Positions 1 to 8,214 of a stretch of DNA of 64,000 nucleotides are shown here, piece by piece. Source of the stretch: Nonomuraea sp. NBC_00507. Lineage in GTDB: Bacteria > Actinomycetota > Actinomycetes > Streptosporangiales > Streptosporangiaceae. Position numbers and translations under genes: made by a program. Under the pieces are notes generated by a model. The model was given only the letters and a program-made list of their open reading frames with translations. It ran no database searches and was not told the DNA's origin. The DNA lies in the NCBI RefSeq assembly GCF_036013525.1, contig NZ_CP107853.1, positions 496,001-560,000 on the forward strand, given 5' to 3'. Each line of letters opens with the position of its first letter. Position 1 is the first letter of the stretch.

Positions 1-70
1 GTGATCCCGCTGGAGGGACGCAGCGGGTGGGCGGGACAGGGAGGTCCGCGCACTCACGGCGCATTCGATC

Positions 71-105
71 AAAAAAGCCCGGCTCCGGAGATCTTGGAGT
101 CGGGC
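71..105 (-). terminator. Rho-independent terminator of the tRNA-Thr gene
   Basis: On the minus strand a 10-base arm (positions 105-96) pairs with positions 86-77 (one mismatch) and is followed by six T residues (76-71). It lies just downstream of the tRNA and is its likely terminator. Confidence 0.75.
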
Positions 106-126
106 GTCTTTCCTGTTCAGAGCGAG

Positions 127-199
127 AGCCCCCAAACGGAATCGAACCGTTGACCTTCTCCTTACCATGGAGACGCTCTGCCGACTGAGCTATAGGGGC
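127..199 (-). tRNA. tRNA-Thr (anticodon GGT)
   Basis: A full cloverleaf reads on the minus strand. The 7-bp acceptor stem has one G-T pair, the D arm carries AGTCGGCAG, the anticodon stem TCTCC/GGAGA closes the loop ATGGTAA with anticodon GGT, and the T arm holds TTCGATT. It decodes ACC threonine codons (and ACU by wobble). No CCA is encoded, as is common in actinomycetes. A T-rich terminator follows. Confidence 0.96.
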
Positions 200-238
200 C
201 TGTCCGTCGCTGCGGACAGGTGTAACCATACACGGCAC

Positions 239-469
239 TCAGCGATGATGCGAACTGGTGCCGGCCCTTACGATCTTCTCCGCCACCCGCCGCGCGGGAA
301 GCTCGATGATCTCGCACAGATCGGCCAAATCGACGTGTCTGGCCACCTCCGCCACGGAGGAGCAGTCCGCGACGACCCATCCGTGCCGGCGCACCCGCAG
401 CACCTGCCGCCCGGCCCGCACGGCGCCCACGACCTCATAGCCGTCGAGCCCGACCCATCGCCTTTCCAT
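239..469 (-). CDS. Small hypothetical protein (76 aa)
   Basis: This 76-residue basic protein is not recognised with certainty. It has a beta-rich N-terminal half (VGLDGYEVVGAV, RRHGWVVAD) and an amphipathic C-terminal half (VAEVARHVDLADLCEIIELP), a plausible small globular fold. Codon third positions are GC-rich as in real genes here, and it lies 39 bp upstream of the tRNA on the same strand. No clear Shine-Dalgarno precedes the ATG, so it may be leaderless. It could be a spurious frame, but the amino-acid make-up argues for a gene. Confidence 0.5.
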   Translation of the reverse strand: MERRWVGLDGYEVVGAVRAGRQVLRVRRHGWVVADCSSVAEVARHVDLADLCEIIELPARRVAEKIVRAGTSSHHR

Positions 470-547
470 AGCGGCACAGAGTAGCCGCAGGGTCTCTCAA
501 TTTTTGCCACGCCACAGGCGTTACAGCCATACCGAGTCGGCAGGTCT

Positions 548-1072
548 TCAGAACCGGTAGAAGCCCGCGAAGTCCTTCACCCGCGAGATGTCGTCGATCC
601 GCACCACGGCTCCGGTCTCGGGCGCGTTCATCATCTTGCCCTGTCCCAGGTAGATGCCGACGTGGTGGGTTTTGACGGTCTTTTTAGTGATTTTTCCGAA
701 GAAGACAAGATCGCCGGGTACGGGCGCCGCGTCGACCCGCCGCATCCTCCGGACGTGATCATTGGTGTTCCCCGGCCCCAGCACGTCCTCCCCGTGCGCC
801 AGCGCGTACACCCACCGGGCGAACCCCGAGCAGTCGAGTCCGCGGGTCTTCGCGGCCGGGCAGGGCTTGATCCGGCCCTTGTAGCCCGTGCAGGTCCCCT
901 TCGACGGCCCCGGCCGCTCCGCGTGGCCGCCGCCCCACGAGTACACGATGTCGCGCCGCTCGATCTCGTACGCGATCTGCACGATCCTCGGCAGCACGCG
1001 CGTGGCGAACGGCATGGAAGCCGTGGCGGTCAGCAGGATCAACACCGCCGCCACGGCTAACCGCCGCTTCAT
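548..1072 (-). CDS. NlpC/P60 family peptidoglycan hydrolase, exported
   Basis: The 174-aa protein has a signal peptide or N-terminal anchor (MKRRLAVAAVLILL) followed by an NlpC/P60 domain. The catalytic Cys lies in LDCSGFARW, the His in THHVGIYLG and the third polar residue in MMNAPETG, the Cys-His-polar order of the family. Such enzymes cut stem-peptide bonds (often gamma-D-Glu-mDAP) in the wall. Extra Cys residues near CTGYKGRIKPC may form a disulfide. It sits 45 bp downstream of the GH25 lysozyme gene on the same strand, so a muramidase and an endopeptidase may be co-expressed for wall remodelling. A GGGGACGGG Shine-Dalgarno precedes the ATG. Confidence 0.88.
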   Translation of the reverse strand: MKRRLAVAAVLILLTATASMPFATRVLPRIVQIAYEIERRDIVYSWGGGHAERPGPSKGTCTGYKGRIKPCPAAKTRGLDCSGFARWVYALAHGEDVLGPGNTNDHVRRMRRVDAAPVPGDLVFFGKITKKTVKTHHVGIYLGQGKMMNAPETGAVVRIDDISRVKDFAGFYRF

Positions 1073-1117
1073 CCCGTCCCCCTCCAGCTGCTGTCGGGCT
1101 CCGGGATTTATCCTGCA

Positions 1118-2137
1118 TTATCCGGCTTTAAGAGTGAGCTTCACCGAACCAACGGCGACGTTGATGCCGACCGTGCCCTTGGACGTGCGCGGCTTGGTGG
1201 TGAACGTGAACGTCACCTTCTTGCCGCGCGGCAGGTCCGCGATCGCGCAGCGCACCGCCGTGCCGCTGTAGGTGCACCCCGGCGCCTTGACCACCCGCTG
1301 CCCGCCGAACGCCCGCCCGGACAGCTTGACGTTCGTGACGGGGTGCGGGCCGGTGTTGGCGACGGTGACCGTGTACGTCCTCCTGCTCTTCGCCGCCCCC
1401 GTCACCGACACCTCGGCCGGCGGGTTGGCCATGGCCTTGAGCTGGGATTCCGAGCCGTTGAACGCGTTACCGCCACCGACCAGCGGCCCCTTGTCCGCCG
1501 ACTGCCAGAAGGTGTGCTTCTTCCAGCTCTTCGGCAGCTCCCCGGGATCGCTGCCCCACCGCGCGAGCCAGAGCGGGTTCGACTTGAACTTCGTGGAGTT
1601 GCCCGTGCAGGTCTGCCACCAGCTCGTCGTGGTGTAGATGATGGCGTGCCGGCCGGTTCGCGCGCGGTACCGCTTCGTGAAGTCCGTGAGCCAGCCGACC
1701 ATGTCTTCCGTGGACAGGTCGTAACAGTTGTTCTTGCCGTTCCTGTCCTTGTAAGGGTTGTCCTCGATATCGAGCACCCCTTGCAACGTCTGGCCGTCGG
1801 CGATCCAGCTGCCGCCGTTCTGGAGGAAATAATCGGCCTGCGTTACCCCATCGGATTCGTGCGGTTGCGCGAAGTGATATGCCCCGCGGAACAGCCCGGC
1901 CGCCGCGGCACCGCTGAACTGGGCGTCGAATCGCGGGTTACGGTAGTTGGTCCCCTCGGTGGCATGGACGAACGCGAACTTGCCACCCCCGGAGGCGACG
2001 CCTGCCCAGTCGATGTCGCCGGTCCAATTGCTGACGTCGACCCCGGATACGCCATCGGCCGCCTCGGCAACCCCGCCACCCAACCCAAGCACCGCGATTA
2101 CCGCGCATAACCAGACACGTTTCACGCCGGAGATCAT
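1118..2137 (-). CDS. Secreted GH25 muramidase with C-terminal DUF11-like domain
   Basis: After a signal peptide (WLCAVIAVLGLGGGVAEA) a GH25 domain begins with GVDVSNWTGDIDW and contains the acidic pair in LDIEDNPY, typical of Chalaropsis/cellosyl-type lysozymes that cleave MurNAc-beta-1,4-GlcNAc. The last ~100 residues form a beta-rich module (VTVANTGPHPV, KVTFTFTTKPR) resembling DUF11/CARDB-like domains, perhaps for wall attachment. Start is uncertain: the ATG at 2137 is chosen, but a GTG at 2152 or a GTG inside the signal peptide are alternatives. No phage genes are nearby, so a cell-wall rather than prophage role is likely. Confidence 0.88.
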   Translation of the reverse strand: MISGVKRVWLCAVIAVLGLGGGVAEAADGVSGVDVSNWTGDIDWAGVASGGGKFAFVHATEGTNYRNPRFDAQFSGAAAAGLFRGAYHFAQPHESDGVTQADYFLQNGGSWIADGQTLQGVLDIEDNPYKDRNGKNNCYDLSTEDMVGWLTDFTKRYRARTGRHAIIYTTTSWWQTCTGNSTKFKSNPLWLARWGSDPGELPKSWKKHTFWQSADKGPLVGGGNAFNGSESQLKAMANPPAEVSVTGAAKSRRTYTVTVANTGPHPVTNVKLSGRAFGGQRVVKAPGCTYSGTAVRCAIADLPRGKKVTFTFTTKPRTSKGTVGINVAVGSVKLTLKAG

Positions 2138-2408
2138 TGCGGAGCTCGACACAATTCCGCAAGTCCGCTTCCTCCACGCCGGGGAACCGACGTCGAAATT
2201 TTTCGCCGCATTCGAAGAAACCGCACTTCAGAACCACAAAACTCGCGGTCGCCGGGATGTCACTCTGACGGCGTTTCCGCAGGTGAGGGCCGTTTATGAA
2301 CGTCATGTTCGCGTTTGCCAAAGGCGGTTTTGGCTGCACAAACTTGGGTTCGACCCTCAATCGAGCCCCGACCTGGGGTTTCTTCGCCATGCCCGCAGGA
2401 GGCCGACC

Positions 2409-3353
2409 ATGATCCATGCCCGGGGCCTGACCCGAGTGTTCAAGCTCAAGAAGAAGGAGACCGTCGAGGCCGTCCGCGGCATCGACCTCGACGTCGAAGC
2501 CGGCCAGCTCGTCGCGTTCCTCGGCCCGAACGGCGCGGGCAAGTCGACCACGCTGCGCATGCTCACCACCCTCCTGCCGCCCACCTCGGGCAGCGCCACG
2601 GTGGCCGGGCACGACGTGGCCAGGGACCCGGCCGGCGTACGCTCCCGCATCGGCTACGTCGGCCAGCGCAACAGCGCGGGTGAGGACTTCCTCGCCCGCG
2701 ACGAGCTGGTCACCCAGGGCCGCTGCTACGGCCTGCCCGTCAGGGAGGCGGCGGCCCGCGCCGACGAGCTGCTCGACCTGCTCGACCTGACGCCGCTGGC
2801 CAAGCGCAGGCCGGGCACGCTCTCGGGCGGCCAGCGCCGCCGTCTCGACATCGCGCTCGGCCTCGTCCACCGCCCCGACCTGCTCTTCCTCGACGAGCCC
2901 TCGACCGGTCTCGATCCGAAGAGCCGCGCCGAGATCTGGCAGCACATCCTGCGACTGCGGGAGACGTACGGGACGACGTTGTTCCTGACCACCCACTACC
3001 TGGAGGAGGCCGACAGCATGGCCGAGCGGGTGGTGATCATCGACAACGGCCGGATCATCGCGGACGGCACCTCGGAGCAGCTCAAGAACGACCTCGCCGG
3101 CGACCACATCACGCTCACCACCAGCACGGAGGAAGAGGCGCGGCGGGCCGCGGAGATGGGCGGCGGCACGGCGGCGGGCACGACCGTACGCCTGCGGGTC
3201 GCCAACGCGGCCGCCGCCCTGCCCGAGTGCCTGCGCACCCTGGACGGAGCCGGCATCAAGGTCACCACGGCCGAGACCACCCGTCCCACCCTCGACGACG
3301 TGTTCCTCACTCTCACCGGGAGAAGCCTCACCGATGACGACATTCCTGCGTGA
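2409..3353 (+). CDS. DrrA-type ABC transporter ATP-binding protein
   Basis: The 314-aa ATPase has Walker A (GPNGAGKST), a Q-loop (YVGQRNS), signature LSGGQRRR, Walker B (LLFLDEPSTGLD) and H-loop (TTHYLEEAD), plus the C-terminal extension typical of DrrA (daunorubicin-resistance) exporters, ending LDDVFLTLTGRSL. The open frame runs far upstream, but the ATG at 2409 is chosen because a perfect AGGAGG lies 6 nt before it (2397-2402) and homology starts there. It overlaps the permease gene by 20 bp, so the two are translationally coupled. The substrate is not predictable; small hydrophobic drugs or lipids are usual. Confidence 0.93.
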   Translation: MIHARGLTRVFKLKKKETVEAVRGIDLDVEAGQLVAFLGPNGAGKSTTLRMLTTLLPPTSGSATVAGHDVARDPAGVRSRIGYVGQRNSAGEDFLARDELVTQGRCYGLPVREAAARADELLDLLDLTPLAKRRPGTLSGGQRRRLDIALGLVHRPDLLFLDEPSTGLDPKSRAEIWQHILRLRETYGTTLFLTTHYLEEADSMAERVVIIDNGRIIADGTSEQLKNDLAGDHITLTTSTEEEARRAAEMGGGTAAGTTVRLRVANAAAALPECLRTLDGAGIKVTTAETTRPTLDDVFLTLTGRSLTDDDIPA

Positions 3354-4080
3354 CACCACCACCGTCTTCTCGCGCGAGTTCAAGCCCGCGCTGCGCAACC
3401 CAGCCGGGCTGCTGTTCGAGATGGGGCAGCCGCTGCTGTTCCTGTTCCTGTTCGGGTCGCTGCTGGACGGGGCGGTCGGCTCGTCGTGGCAGTGGTTCGT
3501 GCCGGGGATCCTCGTCATGATGTGCCTGACGGGGCCCATGTCCGCCGGTTACACGTTGCTGGTCGAGCTGATCGGCGGCTCGATGGAGCGCATGCTGGTC
3601 ACGCCGCTGAACCGGACGGCGATGCTGGTGGGCAAGGCCATGAAGGCCATGATCGTCCTCCTGGTCCAGGCCGTGCTGATCATCCTGCTGGCGCTGCCGC
3701 TGGGCTTCGAGCTGCACACGGCGGGGGTGCTGGCCGGCCTGGCCCAGCTGGTGGTCTTCGGGGTCGGGCTGGGCGCGTTCTCGTTCGTCCTGGCCATCAA
3801 GTCGGCCCCGGGAGGCACGCTGTTCTGGATCGTCAGCCAGTCGATCATGTTCCCCCTGCTGCTCCTGTCAGGGGTGCTGCTGCCACTGGAGAGCGCCCCG
3901 GCGTGGCTGCGCGCGATCGGGCAGGTCAACCCGGTGACGTACATCGTGGACGCCCAGCGAGCCCTGTTCGCGGGAGACCTCGCCGCCCCCTCCATCCTGT
4001 ACGGCACCGCGTCCGCCTGCCTGATCGCCGCGGCCGGTCTCTACCTGGGCAACCGCGCCATGCGCCAGGGCGTGGTCTGA
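3334..4080 (+). CDS. ABC-2 type (DrrB-like) transporter permease
   Basis: This 248-aa integral membrane protein has about six hydrophobic segments and the ABC-2 layout: EFKPALRNPAG at the start, SMERMLVTPLNRT after the second helix, and the conserved helix end VNPVTYIVDAQRALF before the last membrane span. It partners the ATPase encoded immediately upstream (genes overlap), forming a DrrAB-type exporter. Nothing here indicates the substrate. Confidence 0.92.
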   Translation: MTTFLRDTTTVFSREFKPALRNPAGLLFEMGQPLLFLFLFGSLLDGAVGSSWQWFVPGILVMMCLTGPMSAGYTLLVELIGGSMERMLVTPLNRTAMLVGKAMKAMIVLLVQAVLIILLALPLGFELHTAGVLAGLAQLVVFGVGLGAFSFVLAIKSAPGGTLFWIVSQSIMFPLLLLSGVLLPLESAPAWLRAIGQVNPVTYIVDAQRALFAGDLAAPSILYGTASACLIAAAGLYLGNRAMRQGVV

Positions 4081-4955
4081 TCAAGGGCTGATCGCCAGGA
4101 ACACGAACGCCGCGAACAACACCAGGTGCACCCCGCTCTGCATGAGCGTCGCCCGGCCGGGCACCACGGTGAGCGTCGAGACCACGTAGGTCAGGGCCAG
4201 CAGCACCATTTGGGTGCCGCCCAGGCCGAGCAGCAGCGGCCCTTCGAGCCAGATCGACGCCACCGCGATGGCCGGGATGGTCAGCCCGATGCTGGCCATC
4301 GCCGACCCGAGCGCCAGGTTCAGGCTGATCTGGACCTGGTCGCGCCGGGCCGCGTTGAGTGCGGCGATCGTCTCGGGCAGTAGCACCAGCAGCGCGATCA
4401 CCACGCCCACGAAGGCCTGGGGCAGTCCGGCCGACGACACCGCCAGCTCGATGACCGGCGACTCGACCTTGGCCAGGCCGACGACCGACACGAGCGCGAC
4501 CAGCAGCAGCCCGAGGCTGGTCAGCGCGGTGCGCCCGGACGGCCTGGGCGCGCGCTCCTCCGGGTCGAGGGGCGCGCCGTCGCGCTCGTCGTGAACGTGG
4601 GCAGCACCAGGCTCAGCGTGCTGAGCGTCGCCACGGTGGCGAGCGCCTTCCCCGTGCCCTCGGCGTTGAACACCGCGATCCGCCGCTTCATCGTGAGGGC
4701 GAGCAGGAACACTACCACGATGCCATTGCAGGTGATCATCACGGCCGCGAACACGGTGTCGCGGGCCAGCGACCCGGTCTGCGCGCCGCCGGTCATCATG
4801 AGGCTGACGATGAGCGCCACCTCGATCACCGTCATGGCCACCGCCAGCACCAGCGAGCCGAAGGGTTCCCCGACGCGGTGCGCGATGACCTCGGCGTGGT
4901 GCACGGCGGCCAGCACCGCCCCGGCCAGCAGAAGGGCCGCGACGAATGGTTTCAC
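4081..4955 (-). pseudogene. Frameshifted ChaA-like cation/H+ antiporter (CaCA superfamily)
   Basis: The N-terminal half (from a GTG at 4955) reads as an ionic transporter with HHAEVIAHRVGEP, TVIEVALIVSLM and ending LSLVLPTFTTS. The C-terminal half continues in another frame from DERDGAPLDPEE to VALVSVVGLAKV, LVLLPETIAALN and ALGSAMASIGLTIPAIA. The change of frame is near 4590. In intact relatives a loop plus one membrane helix (about 45 residues, ending in HRDFFLP-like sequence) lies between these parts, so the lesion is probably a non-multiple-of-three deletion of ~130 bp, not a sequencing slip. Intact family members exchange Ca2+, Na+ or K+ for protons. Confidence 0.82.
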
Positions 4956-5012
4956 CCTGATAATGCCTTGACATCACGTTTTGGCGGGAATGAAAGTGAC
5001 CTCGTGGCCCAT

Positions 5013-5519
5013 GTGATCGCGACAAATACCGTGCCCTGGATCCCCGTGGCGCACCGCCTCGACGTCATGCTCTCCCGGACCGTTCCGCCCGCGGCGAGCA
5101 CCACGTCGGCGTTCGCGTTCGTCGCAGACGGGCTCGGCAGGACCCTGATGACCTGCGTCGATCGGGAGGGGCGCGGCTGGGACATCCCGGGCGGCCACCT
5201 CGAGCCCGGCGAGAGCGCGATCGACGCGGTGGTCCGCGAGCTGCACGAGGAAACCGGCCTGCGCCTCCCGGCCGCCGCCCTGTCGATCTTCGCCTGGCAG
5301 CGTATCGAGCTCTTCGACGCCCCGCCCGCCGATTACCGTTACGCGTCGCTCACGTATATGGCCATGTTCCGCGCCGTCCTGCCGGGCCCGGGTGCCCCGA
5401 CCCGCCCGCCGGCCGGCTCTGAGAGCACCCGCGCCGAGTGGCTGCCACGCGCGGACATCGAGCGCCTCTGCGGGCCCCGTACGTGGCTGACGCTGCTAGA
5501 GCGCGCGGGCTCGCTCTAG
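5013..5519 (+). CDS. Nudix hydrolase
   Basis: The Nudix box is intact (GGHLEPGESAIDAVVRE followed by LHEETGL), giving the Glu residues that bind Mg2+ for diphosphate hydrolysis. Substrate is unknown. The GTG at 5013 is chosen because the protein then begins VIATNTVPWIPVAHRLDV, a natural start for this subfamily; upstream codons run into the antiporter pseudogene. The last 24 bp overlap the convergent flavin-reductase-fold gene, which is tight packing with no room for a terminator. Confidence 0.85.
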   Translation: MIATNTVPWIPVAHRLDVMLSRTVPPAASTTSAFAFVADGLGRTLMTCVDREGRGWDIPGGHLEPGESAIDAVVRELHEETGLRLPAAALSIFAWQRIELFDAPPADYRYASLTYMAMFRAVLPGPGAPTRPPAGSESTRAEWLPRADIERLCGPRTWLTLLERAGSL

Positions 5520-6170
5520 GTCTTTGCCGCGGTAGAGATGCTCGGGAATGCTGGCCAATGTGGACGGATGGACCTGCGCGCCCAACCCGTAGAACTTCTG
5601 GAAGCTCATGATCAGCGGCCGCCAGGCGTCGGGATCGATCCGGTCAACCGTCCCGGCCATCCTGATCTCTTCGTGCACCCACACCCGCTGGACCCGCACC
5701 TCGAACGCCAGCGTCCCGCCGTCGTCCCCCACCGGATGCACCGCCTCGACCACGGCCTCCATGCTGACCGGGCACTCGGCCACCCGCGGCGGCGCCACCG
5801 TCTCGGAAGGTGTGGCGGTCAGCCCGGCCCGCTGGAACTTGTCCGGCACGTACCGATATCCCCCCTCCCATTTGCGGTCCGGAACGGGATGGGCGCCGGT
5901 GGTGAGCGCCAGCCGGTCAACGGCGGTGGCGAGCGCGTCGGAGGGCAGGTTCAGGACGCATTCCCGCGTCCTGATCAAGTTGTGAGCCGTCTTGGCCCGT
6001 GAACCCAGCCCCAGCATCCCCCGCCAGCCGAGCCAGAAGGCCGACGACATGGGGGCCAGGTTGGGGGTGCCGTCCTCGTTCATGGAGGAGAGCAACACCA
6101 CGGGCGTGCCGAAGTAGAGGATGTTGGGCTCGATCCTGGCATGCGGGTCCGCGTCGACGAAAATGCTCAT
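5496..6170 (-). CDS. Flavin reductase-like (FMN-binding split barrel) protein
   Basis: The 224-aa protein has the split-barrel pattern: TPVVLLSSMNEDGTPNLAPMSS (substrate/flavin strand), then RECVLNLPSDAL and a basic TTGAHPVPDRK stretch, typical of flavin reductase-domain proteins that bind FMN. Its reaction is not evident. It overlaps the convergent Nudix gene at its 3' end and has no obvious operon partner. Confidence 0.8.
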   Translation of the reverse strand: MSIFVDADPHARIEPNILYFGTPVVLLSSMNEDGTPNLAPMSSAFWLGWRGMLGLGSRAKTAHNLIRTRECVLNLPSDALATAVDRLALTTGAHPVPDRKWEGGYRYVPDKFQRAGLTATPSETVAPPRVAECPVSMEAVVEAVHPVGDDGGTLAFEVRVQRVWVHEEIRMAGTVDRIDPDAWRPLIMSFQKFYGLGAQVHPSTLASIPEHLYRGKDLERARAL

Positions 6171-6222
6171 GCGGATCAGTGTCGTGGCGCGTCAGGGGGG
6201 CCGCTGGCGGGTATCGGACCGC

Positions 6223-6834
6223 TCAGCGGCGGCTCCTGACCCGGGCGTTCAGGGCCGCTTTGACCTCCGGCCACTCATCGGCGATCACGGAGAAGACGGC
6301 CGAGTCCCGCACCTTTCCTTCCTCACCCGGCGCCCACGAGGGTGACCAATTCCGCAGCACACCTTCGAAGCTGGCGCCGAGGCGCTCGATCGCCCGCCGC
6401 GAGCGCGCGTTCCTGGCATCGGTCTTGAGATCGACCCGCACCACCCCGAGCGCCTCGAACGCGTAGGTGAACAGCAGCAGCTTGGCCTCGGCGTTGATCC
6501 CCGTGCCCTGCGCCGAGGCCGCCAGCCATGTCCAGCCCACTTCGATGGCCCGCAGCTCGTCCCGCCCCGGCCAGCTCCGAGGATCCCAGAACCCCGTACA
6601 TCCGACGGCCCTGCCGTCCGCCACCCGCACCTGCGCGAACGGCGTCAGCCCCGCGCGCTCCCACTGGTCCCGCAGGTACTCCTCGATGTCCGCGCCTCGA
6701 GGCACCAGGGTGAACGTGTAGGCGGAGCGATCCTCCTCCGCCGCCCACGCCAGATCCGCCGCATGCCGCCTCGCCAGCGGCTCCAACCTGACCAGCGATC
6801 CGCGCAGCACGGGGACATCGAGCGACAGGCTCAT
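6223..6834 (-). CDS. GNAT N-acetyltransferase (RimJ/RimL type)
   Basis: The 203-aa protein shows VRLEPLARRHAADLAWA at the start, GCTGFWDPRSW, the beta-4/acetyl-CoA site EVGWTWLAASAQGTGIN and NARSRRAIERLGASFEG, the RimJ/RimL-like GNAT signature. It probably acetylates an amino group of a protein or small molecule. An ATG lies 66 bp further upstream, but the one at 6834 follows a strong GAGGAGGG Shine-Dalgarno and matches the family start. Confidence 0.87.
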   Translation of the reverse strand: MSLSLDVPVLRGSLVRLEPLARRHAADLAWAAEEDRSAYTFTLVPRGADIEEYLRDQWERAGLTPFAQVRVADGRAVGCTGFWDPRSWPGRDELRAIEVGWTWLAASAQGTGINAEAKLLLFTYAFEALGVVRVDLKTDARNARSRRAIERLGASFEGVLRNWSPSWAPGEEGKVRDSAVFSVIADEWPEVKAALNARVRSRR

Positions 6835-7068
6835 CGAAACCCTCCTCATCGTTCCTGGCGTTGGCACCTTGCCGCTTCGGGCAGGTTGCCGGACCGTCAC
6901 CGGGCCAGGTCCCTCAGATCCTCTGGATGACTATCGGTGCGGAGATGATGCCCGACTCCCGGGAGGGCCGTCAACGCGACGCCCTCTGGCGGAGCCGGGC
7001 AGCTCCGCGCCGTTCAGCAGCCGTCGCCCGCGGGAATTCTGTCAGTGCCGTGTGCGATGATCCCCCGC

Positions 7069-7683
7069 ATGGACGGAAGCACGGTTCTGCAGACAGCAGC
7101 CGAATGCGAGAGATTCCTGCGTTCAGCAGCCGACAGGAGCTGGGCGGAAACCCCCATTCCCGGGATGGACTGGACCGCCGCACAGGCCGCGGCTCACGTG
7201 AGCGACTGCCTGCTGTGGTATGCCACTGATCTTGCCGCTGGAGAGCAGGAGCTCAGCACGACGGAGATCCATGTCCGTCCTGAGTCGAAGCCGGACGACC
7301 TCATCACCACGATGACCACATTCGCCACGATCCTGGCGCGGGTCGTCGACGCGACTGCGCCCGGGGCTCGCGGGTGGCATCCCTGGGGTCTCGCCGACGC
7401 GTCCGGCTTCGCCGCGATGGCCTGCGACGAGATGCTCGTGCACACCGCCGACGTCGGCGCTGGGGTCGGCCAGAGCTTCCTCCCTGCCGAGAAGCTCGCG
7501 GCGGCCACCGTGCGTCGCTTGTTTCCGTGGGCGCCGGCGGACACGGACCCGTGGGAGACGTTGTTGTGGGCCAACGGCCGCGCCGACCTCCCCGGTCAAG
7601 AGCGGCAGGTGGGGTGGAGATGGCACTGCGCCCCACTGACCGAATGGAAGGGCACCAACCCCAGCCGCCGAGTGACTCACTAG
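7069..7683 (+). CDS. Maleylpyruvate isomerase N-terminal (MDMPI/DinB-like) domain protein
   Basis: The ~205-aa protein has the four-helix-bundle pattern of mycothiol-dependent maleylpyruvate isomerase-like proteins (WAETPIPGMDWTAAQAAAHV, ACDEMLVHTADVG). This includes a His in the first helix region and the DEMLVHT motif whose Glu and His usually bind a divalent metal. Function is unassigned; the fold is used by mycothiol-dependent transferases and by orphan proteins. Start is ambiguous between 7045, 7057 and 7069; none has a clear ribosome site. Confidence 0.7.
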   Translation: MDGSTVLQTAAECERFLRSAADRSWAETPIPGMDWTAAQAAAHVSDCLLWYATDLAAGEQELSTTEIHVRPESKPDDLITTMTTFATILARVVDATAPGARGWHPWGLADASGFAAMACDEMLVHTADVGAGVGQSFLPAEKLAAATVRRLFPWAPADTDPWETLLWANGRADLPGQERQVGWRWHCAPLTEWKGTNPSRRVTH

Positions 7684-7707
7684 GCACCCGTCGCCGGTTT
7701 CCAGCAC

Positions 7708-8067
7708 CTACATGGGCGTCTGGTGGAGGAGGACGACACGCCAGCCGTCCGGGGTCCGGCGGTAGACCGTCGAGGCGTACCACGAGGACGTCTCGTCGCC
7801 GGTCGTGCTCGTCAGTTTGTAGGCGACCACGGCTCCGGCGTCGCCGAGCGGTTTGACCACGACGTCGTGTGCCTGGTTACGCCGGTCCGGGTTTCCGCTT
7901 CCTTTGGCATACATGTCGAGAACCTGCTGCTTGGACACGATGCCGTAATTTCCCATGGCGACGAAGTCATCGGCGCAGTATTCCGCGAAAAAGCCCTCGT
8001 CGTAGGCCGCGTCGGCGTCCAGCATGCGCTGCTCGATTTCCGCCAGCGTCTTTTCGATGTCGCTCAT
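7708..8067 (-). CDS. SnoaL/DUF4440-like NTF2-fold protein
   Basis: The 119-aa protein starts MSDIEKTLAEIEQRML and has the NTF2-fold pattern (DAAYDEGFFAEYCADDFVAMGN, then a beta sheet ending VYRRTPDGWRVVLLHQT). Such proteins are small ligand-binding or isomerase-like domains, and nothing here shows a substrate. The start at 8067 is supported by AAGGAG nine bases upstream; an in-frame start 54 bp earlier lacks one. Confidence 0.78.
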   Translation of the reverse strand: MSDIEKTLAEIEQRMLDADAAYDEGFFAEYCADDFVAMGNYGIVSKQQVLDMYAKGSGNPDRRNQAHDVVVKPLGDAGAVVAYKLTSTTGDETSSWYASTVYRRTPDGWRVVLLHQTPM

Positions 8068-8214
8068 GCCGTCCCACTCCTTGGTGAAGGTGCGGTCCAG
8101 GCTGCCAGGCGTACCTGACACCTCCCGACAGGTACGGCCGACGACAGCTCTCGTTCGGCGAGGTTTGGTGCTGAGCCGGTCCTGGCGACCGGCTCAGCAC
8201 GGATCATCACCCGG

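Noticed and set aside
162..510. Additional small frames overlapping the tRNA-Thr and the 76-aa gene
   Set aside because: They overlap the tRNA or are alternative frames of the 239-469 gene, with Arg/Pro-rich composition typical of shadows.
548..2137. Prophage lysis cassette (NlpC/P60 plus GH25)
   Set aside because: Both proteins have signal peptides, there is no holin or structural gene nearby, and a tRNA alone is not evidence of an attachment site. A housekeeping wall-remodelling pair is simpler.
1938..3539. Minus-strand open frame (533 codons) opposite the DrrA-type ATPase
   Set aside because: The plus-strand ATPase has all ABC motifs and a perfect Shine-Dalgarno. The minus frame spans unrelated genes and is repetitive Arg/Gly-rich sequence.
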